A stretch of DNA of 64,000 nt from Streptomyces termitum (GTDB taxonomy: Bacteria > Actinomycetota > Actinomycetes > Streptomycetales > Streptomycetaceae), in assembly GCF_014650175.1 (NCBI RefSeq), contig NZ_BMUL01000007.1, positions 248,001 to 312,000 on the forward strand, read 5' to 3'. The notes under the pieces were generated by a model. That model was not told the origin of the DNA, made no database searches, and worked only from the letters and a program-made list of their open reading frames with translations. The position numbers were made by a program, and so were the translations under genes. Of the stretch, positions 8,796-17,004 are shown in pieces (within the stretch, counting starts at the first letter, position 1; each line of letters opens with the position of its first letter).

Positions 8796-9167
8796 ATGAC
8801 CTTCATGACGATGGTGGCGGACGACGCGGACGGATGGAGCGCCGACCGGGACGCCCTGACCGAGGCGGTGCGCGCCCGGTGGCCCGAAGCCGAGACCGAC
8901 ACGTCGGAGGGCGGCGAGGTGCGCGGCATCATCTGGCGCTTCGAGACGGAGAACGGGCCGGGCGAGGCGTACCTGCACGCGAAAGGCACCTGTCTCTACA
9001 TGGACACGGGAGAGGAGGACGCGATCCGCCTGGCGATCGCCTTCCGCGGTCTCACCCCCGCCCGCCTCGACCTGGTGTTCTGCGACGAGGGCTACAGCTT
9101 CGACGTCCGGGTGCCGGCCGGGACCACCGAGCACGGGCTGACGGCCCTGGTGGACGCCGCGGAGTGA
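8796..9167 (+). CDS. Small hypothetical protein
   Basis: A 123-residue acidic soluble protein with no recognised family. It has alternating beta-strand-like segments (I-I-W-R-F-E, A-Y-L-H-A, C-L-Y-M-D) and ends L-V-D-A-A-E. Codon usage matches its neighbours. The ATG 8796 is used; the only strong ribosome site, GGAGG at 8771, is rather far, so an internal ATG at 8805 cannot be excluded. It sits between the catalase terminator and the HEAT-repeat gene and may be transcribed on its own. Confidence 0.6.
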   Translation: MTFMTMVADDADGWSADRDALTEAVRARWPEAETDTSEGGEVRGIIWRFETENGPGEAYLHAKGTCLYMDTGEEDAIRLAIAFRGLTPARLDLVFCDEGYSFDVRVPAGTTEHGLTALVDAAE

Positions 9168-9246
9168 GACCCGCCCGCCGTGCCGGTGGCCGCGCCGACG
9201 GGTATTCCGCGGGACTCCGGCCGCCGCCGGACCGTACGATCCGGCG

Positions 9247-12200
9247 GTGAGTCCGACATCGCCGCCGCCCCGCATCCCCAGGCCCTCCGGGGTTCCCGCG
9301 AGTTCCGAGGCCGCTCTCGCTCTCGCGGCGGAGCCGCCCGAGGGGTGGCGGGGGTGGCCCGCCGGGGTCCTGGTGCCGAGCGTGCGGGTGGCCCTGCTGC
9401 GGGCGGAGATCGCCCACCGGCCGGAGGCGCTCGCGGACGAGGAGCGGACGCAGACGCTGTACCAGGCGGTCCGCGCGATCCGCGCCACGGACGCCCCCGC
9501 CGGTCTCCCCGCGCTCGTCCGCCTCCTCGCGGGAGGCGCCGACCCGGTCCTGGAGGCCGAGGCGCTGCGGCTGGTCCGCGAGGGCGTGCGGACGGCGGCC
9601 CTGCGCCCCGCCCCCGCCCGGGAGGTCCTGGCCGGACTGCTGGAGTCGCCCGCCGACACCGTCGTACGCGACGCCCTCACCGAACTCGCCGAGCCCTGGG
9701 CCCGCGTCGACCCGCTGCCCGCCGACCGGCCGGCGCGGCTCGTCCGGCCCGGCACCGCCGGGCCCGCGCTCACCGTGCTCGCCGCCCACGGCCACGCCGG
9801 TCCGCTGCGCCGGGCCGCCGGGGACCCGGAGGCGGAGCCCGGCACCCGGCGGCGCGCGCTCGCCCTCCTCGGCGGCCTCGCCCACCGCGACGACGTCCCC
9901 GCGCTCCTCGCGCTCGCCGGACGGGACCCGCTGCTGCTCGCCGGGCCCGCGCTGGACTGCCTGCGCGCGATGCACCGGCGCGGCCACTTCGCCACCGACG
10001 CGGACGTCCCGGCCGTCCTCGCCCTCGCGCTCGCCGACCACACGGTCCCCGCCCGCACCGTCGCCACCGTCCTCTTCACCTCCCGCCACGCCCTCCTCGA
10101 CCTGCTCGCCGACGCCCCGCCGGACGATCCGCACCGGCGGCGCCGGCTCGACCTGCTCGTCGCCCTGGACGGGCAGGGCACCGGCGGCCTCCCGGTCGCC
10201 GCCCGGATCGCCCGCGCCCTGCCGGCCGCCACCGACCCCGCGCCGTCCCTCCGCGCGCTCCGGACCCTCGCCGACCCCGCCACCGAGGACGCCGTCCTCG
10301 CCGCCCTCCCCACCGCACCGGCCGCCGCCCTCGACGCGCTGGAGGCGGTGGGCGGCGAGCGGACCGTCCGCGTCCTGGCCGCCGCCCTCGGACTGGCCCC
10401 GGCCCTCGGCCCGGACCCGGAGGCGGAGGAAGCGGAGGAGGGCGTCGCGCGGGCGCTCCGGGGGTTCCAGGGACGGGCGCTGGAACTGCTCTGGCTGCTC
10501 GCCGGGGACGCCGGGACGCGCCACCGGATCCTCGACCGGATCGACACCGGGCGGCTGCCCCACCGGATCCTCGCCGACCTCGGCGGCCCGGACGAGCGCG
10601 AAGCCGTCCTCCTCGCCGCCCACCTGGACCCGGCGGACCCCGTGGACGCGCTGTGCCGGCTCGCCGCGCACGGCGGGCCGGGCGTCCTCCCGGTCCTCTC
10701 CGACCTGCTGCTCCGGATCGCCGGAGAGCTGGCCGCGGCCTGGGACGGCGCGGGCGCGGAGCCCGTACCCGACGGGGAACCGGCCGTTCCGGCGGCGGTC
10801 GTGGACGCGGTGCGCTCCCTCGGCGAGCGGCTGCGCGGGCGCGGCCGGATCCGGCCGGTCCACCTCCTCGACGCGCCCGTCACCGGAGCCGGGGCGGCGC
10901 TCCTCACCGGCATGGTCCTCGACCTGCTCGACCGGCCGGACCTCGCCACGGGCGAGCGGCGGGTCCTGCTGCGGCTGCTGCTCGACCTGCCGGACGCGCC
11001 GCACCGGCGGATCGCGGCCCGCGTCCACCGCCTCCTGCGCCACCCCGACCGGCACGTGCGCAAACAGGCCGTCGCCCTCCTCGCGCGCGGGCCCGAGGGC
11101 GACGAGGGCGTCGGGGCCGTCTCCGCGTCGCTCCTCGCGCTGACCGGACCCGACCGGGACCCGCAGACCGTGCGCCAGACCCTCGACGCCCTCGGCGGGG
11201 CCCGCGCCCGGTGGGCGGCGGAGGCCGTCGCGAGCTGCCTCGACCACCCCGTCATGAACGTCCGCAAGACCGCCGCCCGCGCCCTCGCCACCGCCGGGAC
11301 GGCCGCCGCCGTGCCGCCCCTCCTCCACCACCTCGGCCGCACCGACAACCCCGGCCTGCGCGGCCTCCTCCTCGACGCCCTCGGCGCGATCCTCGGCGAC
11401 ACCCGCACGGCCGCCGTCACCGCCGCCGCCGAGCGCGCCGCCGACGCCCGCGTCCGCGCCCGGCTGTCGGCCGCCACCGCACCGGACCCCGCCCCCGACG
11501 CGGACGGGGCCGACCTCCGCCACCTGGCGGAACGGGGCTGGGACCCGGAGCGGGCCCTCCGGCTCGCCGCCCGCGCCGCCGCCCCCGGCACCGCCACCGT
11601 CGGGTGGGCGCCGGTGCTGCGCCCGTACCTCTCCGACTGGCTCCTGCTCGCCGCCGGTCCGGCCCCCGCGCGGCGGACCGTCCTCGCCGCCCTGCCGACC
11701 GCCGTCTGCCCCGGCCCGTGGCAGCCGCACGAGCGCGGCACCCTCGCCCGGCACGCCGGGGTGCTCCTCGACGGCCTCGCGGAGGCCGGACCGGAGGAAC
11801 GCGACGGGCTGCTCGCCCTCCTGGAGGCCGCCGCCCCGCACCTCGCGCCCGAGGCCGCCGCCAAGGCCGTCGCCGCCGTCCGCGCCCTGCCCCCGCGCCG
11901 CCCCGGCCGCCGTTCCGCGCTGCCGCTGCTCCGGCTCGCCGGGGCCGTCGTGGTCCGCGCCGACCTCGACCGCGAACTGGCGGCCACCGACCTCGCCGAC
12001 GACCCGCCGACCGCCCGCGCCCGCCTCCTGCGCGAGACCTTCGGCCTCGGCCGGCCGGCGGCGGAGCACCCGCCCTGGTACGGCGAACTCGCCGCCGCCG
12101 TACGGGAACCGGCGGACCTGGCGGCGCTGCGCGCGCGGGGCGTCGCCGCCGGTTCGCGCGCCCTGCTCACCGCGCTCGCCGCCGTCCAGGCCGACGCCCC

Positions 12201-13437
12201 GCCCGCCGTACGGGCCGCGCTCGTCGACTGGATGACGGAGCTCCAGCCGCTCGGCGCCCCGGAGTGGACCCTCGGCGAACCCCCCGCGCCCCGCCCCGGC
12301 CACCGGGCCGGAGCACCGCGCTCCGCCGCCCTCCGCGCCGCGACGCTCGCGCTGCTGGCCTCGGACGACGCCGGGCGGCGGAACGCCGCCGCGCGGACGC
12401 TGCTCGGCTGGCCCGAGCCGGACACCCGTGCCGCCCTCCTCGACGCGTACCTGCGCGGCCGGGTGGAGCTCCCGGACACCGCCGGGCTCCAGGAGGACGC
12501 GGCCCGCCTCCTCGCGGCGGCCGATCCCGCCGCGCTGCTCGCCGACGCCGCCGGGGCCGTACGCGCCGCCGGTCTGGCCGCCCGCTTCGACCCCGGCCCG
12601 CTCGTGCCGCTGGCCCCGCTCCTCCTGGCCCTGTGGGAGCACGGCCCCCGCGAGGCCCGGCCCCAGGCGTTCACCGCGCTGTGCCGTACGCCCGCCGACG
12701 CCCTGGCGGCCCTCCTGGAGCCCCGGCTCGCCGCCGGGGCGACGGGCCTCCTCGCCCCGCTGGCCGGCCGACCCCTGCTGCGCACCCCGCTCCTGGACCG
12801 GCTGGCGCGGCGGCATCCGGAGGCCGGACTGCTGCTCGTCGACGGCCCGCTGCGCGATCCGGGGACGGCCGGGCGGGACGCGGCGGCCCTCCGCGCGCTG
12901 CGTGAACGCGCCCCGGCCGCCGGACCGTCCGCCGCCCCCGCCGCCGAGGACCCGGCCGTCCTGCTGCGCTCGCCGGACCCGCGCCGGGTCCGCCGGGGCC
13001 TGGCCCGCCTCGTCGAGGACACCGCCCCGGGCACGGACGGCCTGGCCGGACTCCTCGAAGGGCTGCTGTCCCACCGCGACACGGGGGTACGGCTCCACGC
13101 GCACCGCGCCTCGCGCGCGCTCCTCGACCGGGACGCCCACCTGCGGCTGACGGAGCGGCTGCTCGGCGACCCGAACCCGGACGTCGTGCGCGGCGCGGTC
13201 CGGACCCTGGCCGGCGCCCGCCGCGCCTCCGCCGCCCCCGCGCTCGTCGCCCTCCTCGGCCACGGCCGGGAGCCGGTGCGCCGGTCCGCCGGGGAGGCGC
13301 TGCTGCGCCTCGGCCCGGCGGCGGTCCCGGCCCTGCGCCGCGCCGCCTCCCGGGCCCGCCCGGACCGCCGCCCGGTCTACGAGGAGCTGCTGGCGGGGAT
13401 CGGGGACGACGGCACGGACGGTACGGCCCCGGAGTGA
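9247..13437 (+). CDS. Giant HEAT-repeat protein (1396 residues)
   Basis: A single uninterrupted reading frame of Ala/Leu/Arg-rich helical repeats, with many units of the HEAT / PBS-lyase-like kind (for example V-R-K-T-A-A-R-A-L-A-T-A-G and H-V-R-K-Q-A-V-A-L-L-A-R-G). No signal peptide, membrane span or catalytic motif is visible. Such alpha-solenoids act as protein-binding scaffolds. The likely start is GTG 9247; no good ribosome site precedes it. The length is well above typical bacterial HEAT proteins. It is flanked by a small unknown upstream and converges on the ABC exporter operon, so context gives no function. Confidence 0.75.
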   Translation: MSPTSPPPRIPRPSGVPASSEAALALAAEPPEGWRGWPAGVLVPSVRVALLRAEIAHRPEALADEERTQTLYQAVRAIRATDAPAGLPALVRLLAGGADPVLEAEALRLVREGVRTAALRPAPAREVLAGLLESPADTVVRDALTELAEPWARVDPLPADRPARLVRPGTAGPALTVLAAHGHAGPLRRAAGDPEAEPGTRRRALALLGGLAHRDDVPALLALAGRDPLLLAGPALDCLRAMHRRGHFATDADVPAVLALALADHTVPARTVATVLFTSRHALLDLLADAPPDDPHRRRRLDLLVALDGQGTGGLPVAARIARALPAATDPAPSLRALRTLADPATEDAVLAALPTAPAAALDALEAVGGERTVRVLAAALGLAPALGPDPEAEEAEEGVARALRGFQGRALELLWLLAGDAGTRHRILDRIDTGRLPHRILADLGGPDEREAVLLAAHLDPADPVDALCRLAAHGGPGVLPVLSDLLLRIAGELAAAWDGAGAEPVPDGEPAVPAAVVDAVRSLGERLRGRGRIRPVHLLDAPVTGAGAALLTGMVLDLLDRPDLATGERRVLLRLLLDLPDAPHRRIAARVHRLLRHPDRHVRKQAVALLARGPEGDEGVGAVSASLLALTGPDRDPQTVRQTLDALGGARARWAAEAVASCLDHPVMNVRKTAARALATAGTAAAVPPLLHHLGRTDNPGLRGLLLDALGAILGDTRTAAVTAAAERAADARVRARLSAATAPDPAPDADGADLRHLAERGWDPERALRLAARAAAPGTATVGWAPVLRPYLSDWLLLAAGPAPARRTVLAALPTAVCPGPWQPHERGTLARHAGVLLDGLAEAGPEERDGLLALLEAAAPHLAPEAAAKAVAAVRALPPRRPGRRSALPLLRLAGAVVVRADLDRELAATDLADDPPTARARLLRETFGLGRPAAEHPPWYGELAAAVREPADLAALRARGVAAGSRALLTALAAVQADAPPAVRAALVDWMTELQPLGAPEWTLGEPPAPRPGHRAGAPRSAALRAATLALLASDDAGRRNAAARTLLGWPEPDTRAALLDAYLRGRVELPDTAGLQEDAARLLAAADPAALLADAAGAVRAAGLAARFDPGPLVPLAPLLLALWEHGPREARPQAFTALCRTPADALAALLEPRLAAGATGLLAPLAGRPLLRTPLLDRLARRHPEAGLLLVDGPLRDPGTAGRDAAALRALRERAPAAGPSAAPAAEDPAVLLRSPDPRRVRRGLARLVEDTAPGTDGLAGLLEGLLSHRDTGVRLHAHRASRALLDRDAHLRLTERLLGDPNPDVVRGAVRTLAGARRASAAPALVALLGHGREPVRRSAGEALLRLGPAAVPALRRAASRARPDRRPVYEELLAGIGDDGTDGTAPE

Positions 13438-13477
13438 TCGGAGCCGTACCGCCCGTGCCGTACCGGGGTGGCGGGGG

Positions 13478-14266
13478 TCAGCGGGGGTCCTTGCGGAAGG
13501 TCCGGGCCGCCCAGAGGTAGCCGAGGGCGCTGAGGCCGAGGCACCAGGCGAGCGAGAGCCACCCGTTGGAGCCGATCTCCGTGCCGAGGAGGAGGCCGCG
13601 GAGGGTCTCGATGGCGGGGGTGAAGGGCTGGTGGGCGGCGATCGGCCGGAACCAGCCGGGCATCGATTCGACCGGCACGAAGGCGCTGGAGATGAGCGGG
13701 AGGACGACCAGCGGGAGGGCGTTGTTGCTGGCGGTCTCCGCGTTGGGGCTGACCAGGCCCATGCCGACGGCGAGCCAGGTCAGGGCGAGGGAGACCAGCA
13801 CCATCAGGCCGAGGGCGGCCAGCCATTCGACGGCGGTGGCGCCGGTGGAGCGGAAGCCGATGGCGACGGCCACGGCGCCGACGAGCAGCACGCTCATCAC
13901 GCACTGGAGGACGCTGCCCGCGACGTGCCCGAGCAGGATCGACGGGCGGTGGATGGCCATGGTGCGGAAGCGGGCGACGATGCCCTCGGTCATGTCGTTC
14001 GAGACGGAGACCGCGGTGCCCACCGCCGTGCCGCCCACCGTCATCATCAGGATGCCGGGGACGAGGTAGGCGATGTACGCGGAGCGGTCGGCGCCCCCGC
14101 CGATGCCGGCGCTCATCACGTCGCCGAAGACGTAGACGAACAGCAGCAGCATCATCACCGGCGTGAGGAGCAGGTTGAGGGTGAGGGAGGGGTAGCGGCG
14201 GGCGTGCAGGAGGTTGCGGCGGAGCATCGTGCGGGAGTCGCGGACCGCGAGGGAGAAGGAGCTCAT
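13478..14266 (-). CDS. ABC-2 type exporter permease
   Basis: This 262-residue membrane protein has about six hydrophobic segments and belongs to the DrrB-like ABC-2 permeases. Its start codon overlaps the stop of the ATPase gene by four bases (14263-14266), so translation is coupled and the two form one exporter. It is the last gene of a four-gene leftward operon headed by a ribbon-helix-helix regulator. The substrate is unknown; family members export drugs, lipids or glycans. Confidence 0.88.
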   Translation of the reverse strand: MSSFSLAVRDSRTMLRRNLLHARRYPSLTLNLLLTPVMMLLLFVYVFGDVMSAGIGGGADRSAYIAYLVPGILMMTVGGTAVGTAVSVSNDMTEGIVARFRTMAIHRPSILLGHVAGSVLQCVMSVLLVGAVAVAIGFRSTGATAVEWLAALGLMVLVSLALTWLAVGMGLVSPNAETASNNALPLVVLPLISSAFVPVESMPGWFRPIAAHQPFTPAIETLRGLLLGTEIGSNGWLSLAWCLGLSALGYLWAARTFRKDPR

Positions 14267-15228
14267 CGGGGGGTCTCCTGGGTGAGGGCGAAGAAGACGT
14301 CGTCCAGGTCGGGCGTGTGCACGGTGAGTTCGTCGGCCTCGACGCCGGCCGCGTCGAGCCGGTCGAGGAGCGCGCGCAGGTCGCGCTGGCCGCCGTCGCC
14401 CGCGATCCGGAGGGTGAGGGCCTCGTCGTCCCGGGCGGACCCGGGCAGCGCGCCGGCGGCGGCCCGGTAGGCGTCGGGGCGGGTGAAGCGGAGGCGGACG
14501 TGGCCGCCGGGGATCTGGCGCTTGAGCTGGTCGGGGGTGCCTTCGGCGACGATGCGTCCGCCGTTGAGGACGGCGACGCGGTCGGCGAGTTCGTCGGCCT
14601 CCTCCAGGTACTGGGTGGTGAGGAAGACGGTGACGCCGTCGGTGACGAGGTCCCGGACGACCTGCCACATGGTGTGGCGGGAGCGGGGGTCGAGGCCGGT
14701 GGTGGGCTCGTCGAGGAAGATGACCCGGGGGCCGCCGACGAGGGTCATGGCGATGTCGAGGCGGCGCTTCATGCCGCCGGAGTAGGTGGCGGCGGGCTTC
14801 CGCGCGGCGTCGGTCAGGTCGAAGCGGGCGAGGAGTCCGGCGGCGACCCGCCGGCCCTCCGGCCGGGGCAGGTGGTGCAGGTCGGCCATGAGGAGCATGT
14901 TCTCCTCGCCGGTGATGAGGCCGTCGACGGCGGAGAACTGGCCGGTGACGCCGATGGCGGCGCGGATGGCCTGGGGCCGGGCGGCGAGGTCGTGGCCCGC
15001 GACGCGGACGGTGCCGGCGTCGGGGGAGACGAGGGTGGAGAGGATCTTGACGGCGGTGGTCTTCCCGGCGCCGTTGGGGCCGAGGAGGGCGAAGACGGTG
15101 CCCGGGGCGACGGTGAGGTCGACGCCGTCGAGGACGGTCTTGTCGCCGTACGCCTTGCGCAGTCCGGTCGCGGCGATGGCGGCGGTCGCCGTCTCCACCT
15201 TTGGTGTGGGCATGACAGAAGAAGGCAT
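14263..15228 (-). CDS. ABC exporter ATP-binding protein (DrrA-like)
   Basis: A 321-residue nucleotide-binding subunit with Walker A G-P-N-G-A-G-K-T-T, signature Y-S-G-G-M-K-R-R-L, Walker B V-I-F-L-D-E-P and H-loop in T-T-Q-Y. The roughly 90-residue C-terminal extension ending D-D-V-F-F-A-L-T is the DrrA/daunorubicin-resistance pattern. It powers the coupled permease immediately downstream. The gene lies 59 bp after the DUF4097 gene and within the same transcription unit. Confidence 0.92.
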   Translation of the reverse strand: MPSSVMPTPKVETATAAIAATGLRKAYGDKTVLDGVDLTVAPGTVFALLGPNGAGKTTAVKILSTLVSPDAGTVRVAGHDLAARPQAIRAAIGVTGQFSAVDGLITGEENMLLMADLHHLPRPEGRRVAAGLLARFDLTDAARKPAATYSGGMKRRLDIAMTLVGGPRVIFLDEPTTGLDPRSRHTMWQVVRDLVTDGVTVFLTTQYLEEADELADRVAVLNGGRIVAEGTPDQLKRQIPGGHVRLRFTRPDAYRAAAGALPGSARDDEALTLRIAGDGGQRDLRALLDRLDAAGVEADELTVHTPDLDDVFFALTQETPR

Positions 15229-15287
15229 GGGGCCCTCCGATCGAAGGGTGGGGAGGAAAGAGGGGGGAGCGGGGGAGGGGTGCGGGG

Positions 15288-16130
15288 TCAGCCCCGGGCG
15301 CGGCGGATGTCGATGTTGCCGTACTGGGTGCGGGCGCGGACCCGGACGGTCTCCTCCGGGCCCTCCGGCGCCCCGGAGGCGGTGAGCCCGTTCCGTACCT
15401 GCCCGGAGTCCGAGGCGGCGTCGAGCCAGGCGGCGGTGCCCTCGCGGACGCCGATGTCGATGGAGCCGGAGCTGGTCTCCAGCCGGAGGGTGCCCCGGAC
15501 GGCCTCGCCGATCCGCACCGAGCCGTGCGCGGTCGTCGCGGTCACCGAGTCCTCGGCGCGGTCGACGCTGATGTCGCCGTGCGAGCCGTTCACACGGATC
15601 TCGCCGGTGGCGGCGCCGAGGGTGGTGGTGCCGTGCGAGTTCTTGAGGACGCCGGTCCCGTCGATCAGGCCGACGCGGATGCTGCCGGAGCTGGTGGTGA
15701 TCTCGGCCGGGCCCGCCACGCGGTCCACGGTGATCGAGCCGTGCGAGGCGGTCAGGCGGAGCGGGCCGGTGGTGTCGAGCCGGACGTCGCCGGCCGAGGT
15801 CTTGACGGCGACCTCGCCGAAGCGGCCCTCGCCGAGGACCTGCGTCCAGGCGCCGGTCAGGTCGATCCGGGAGCCCTCGGGCAGCTCCACCGTCACGTCG
15901 ACCACGCCGGTGCGGCCGAAGAGGCCGGACTTGGGGGTCCTGAGGGTGAGTTCGCCCTTCGCGCAGCCGATCTCGGTCTGGCCGGCGGCCCGCACGTCGA
16001 GGTCCTTCTCGGGGTTGCGCGGGCGGACCTCGACGACGGTGTCCGCGCGGTCGCCGGCGATGAACTGGATGGAGCCGGCCTCGACGCGTGCCGTGACCGC
16101 GATCGGAGCAGGGGTGTCGAAAGAAGGCAT
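15288..16130 (-). CDS. DUF4097-family beta-strand repeat protein
   Basis: A 280-residue protein built from repeated short beta strands with a recurring G-S/D-I-x-V/I-D pattern (for example S-H-G-S-I-T-V-D and S-S-G-S-I-R-V-G), the hallmark of the DUF4097 right-handed beta-helix-like family. No signal peptide or membrane span is visible. In many bacteria DUF4097 genes accompany ABC exporters and stress-response regulators; here it lies between a regulator and an exporter. Its biochemical role is unknown. Confidence 0.82.
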   Translation of the reverse strand: MPSFDTPAPIAVTARVEAGSIQFIAGDRADTVVEVRPRNPEKDLDVRAAGQTEIGCAKGELTLRTPKSGLFGRTGVVDVTVELPEGSRIDLTGAWTQVLGEGRFGEVAVKTSAGDVRLDTTGPLRLTASHGSITVDRVAGPAEITTSSGSIRVGLIDGTGVLKNSHGTTTLGAATGEIRVNGSHGDISVDRAEDSVTATTAHGSVRIGEAVRGTLRLETSSGSIDIGVREGTAAWLDAASDSGQVRNGLTASGAPEGPEETVRVRARTQYGNIDIRRARG

Positions 16131-16230
16131 GGCTGTCCCGTCCTCTTGACTCGTGGAAGCGTCCCCGCAGGTGGGACGTGGTGGGGTGGCGCGGGTTCTC
16201 TGGGGTCTTCGTGGTTCCCGGGGGTCCGGG

Positions 16231-16752
16231 TCAGCGGACCCAGCCGGTGATGCTCTGGCCGAGGGTCCGGGGCTTCTCCGCCGGGCGCGGCCGGGCGCCG
16301 CCGCCGTCGACCGCCGCCGTCACGGCCCGGACGAGCCAGGCGTTGACCGACAGTCCCTCGCGGTTCGCGGCCTCTTCGGCGCGGGCCTTGAGGTGGGCCG
16401 GCAGGCGCAGGTTCACCCGGGCGACGCCGCCCTCGTCGCCCTCGGGGAGGGCGGGCGCCGCGAGCGGCTCGGGGGCGGGCGCCGGTGCGGCGGGGGCGCC
16501 GCTGTCGACGGGCGGCCGGGTCACGACGAAGTCGGGGTCGAGGCCGCGGAGCCGTACGTCGACCGAGCCGGGGGCGAGTTCGCGGGTGATCTCGTCCGTG
16601 GCGGCGGAGAGCACGTTCAGCATGGTCAGGCGGGCGGCCGACTCCAGGGGGGCGGTCAGTCGCTCGGCCAGCTCGCGGGCTTCGTCGCCACCGGCTTCGG
16701 CGGCCACCGCGAGTTCGCGGCGGAGGCTTTCGACGTACGGGGTGAGGTCCAT
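16231..16752 (-). CDS. Ribbon-helix-helix (HicB/Arc-like) DNA-binding regulator
   Basis: The 173-residue protein has a C-terminal ribbon-helix-helix motif at about 113-150 (R-V-N-L-R-L-P-A-H-L-K-A-R-A-E-E-A-A, then L-S-V-N-A-W-L-V-R-A-V). This fold uses a two-stranded sheet to read DNA, often cooperatively on tandem sites. The N-terminal half is helical and acidic and may sense or oligomerise. The gene heads the DUF4097/ABC operon, and directly in front of it is an array of seven 8-bp repeats that is the obvious candidate operator. Such proteins are sometimes auto-labelled HicB antitoxin, but no HicA toxin is present. Confidence 0.78.
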   Translation of the reverse strand: MDLTPYVESLRRELAVAAEAGGDEARELAERLTAPLESAARLTMLNVLSAATDEITRELAPGSVDVRLRGLDPDFVVTRPPVDSGAPAAPAPAPEPLAAPALPEGDEGGVARVNLRLPAHLKARAEEAANREGLSVNAWLVRAVTAAVDGGGARPRPAEKPRTLGQSITGWVR

Positions 16753-16762
16753 GACGTCATCA

Positions 16763-16893
16763 TGGCACCACTATGGCGCCACGTGCAAGCTTTTGTGGCG
16801 CCATTCGAGGTCAAGTGTGCGCTGAATGGCTCTGGCCTGTGGAAATGAGGGATGGTGCCATGTGGTGCCATGTGGTGCCACGCCGTGGCACCC
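16763..16893. promoter_or_regulatory. Operator-like array of TGGYGCCA repeats
   Basis: Six exact copies of TGGCGCCA, TGGTGCCA or its complement TGGCACCA start at 16763, 16774, 16796, 16853, 16863 and 16873, and a seventh near-copy (TGGCACCC) starts at 16886. Spacings are 11, 22, 57, 10, 10 and 13 bp, so most copies fall on one face of the helix in two clusters. The first copy begins 11 bp before the ribbon-helix-helix start codon. The array fills the region divergent to the amidase gene. Confidence 0.7.
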
Positions 16894-17004
16894 CTCCTCC
16901 GCCTCTCGCGCCGGGCCCGCTTCGGCGCGTGACGGCCCTCGCGTGTTACCGGCGGGTACGCCATGATGGCGGCATCCATCCACGACACCGGGGGCTGAGG
17001 CCGC

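Noticed and set aside
8646..13263. Long minus-strand open frames opposite the HEAT-repeat gene
   Set aside because: These are composition artefacts; Arg/Ser- or Gly-rich with no repeat or domain, whereas the plus strand gives regular helical repeats.
16231..16752. HicA-HicB toxin-antitoxin system
   Set aside because: Only the ribbon-helix-helix protein is present; no small HicA-like double-stranded-RNA-binding toxin is next to it, and it heads an exporter operon.
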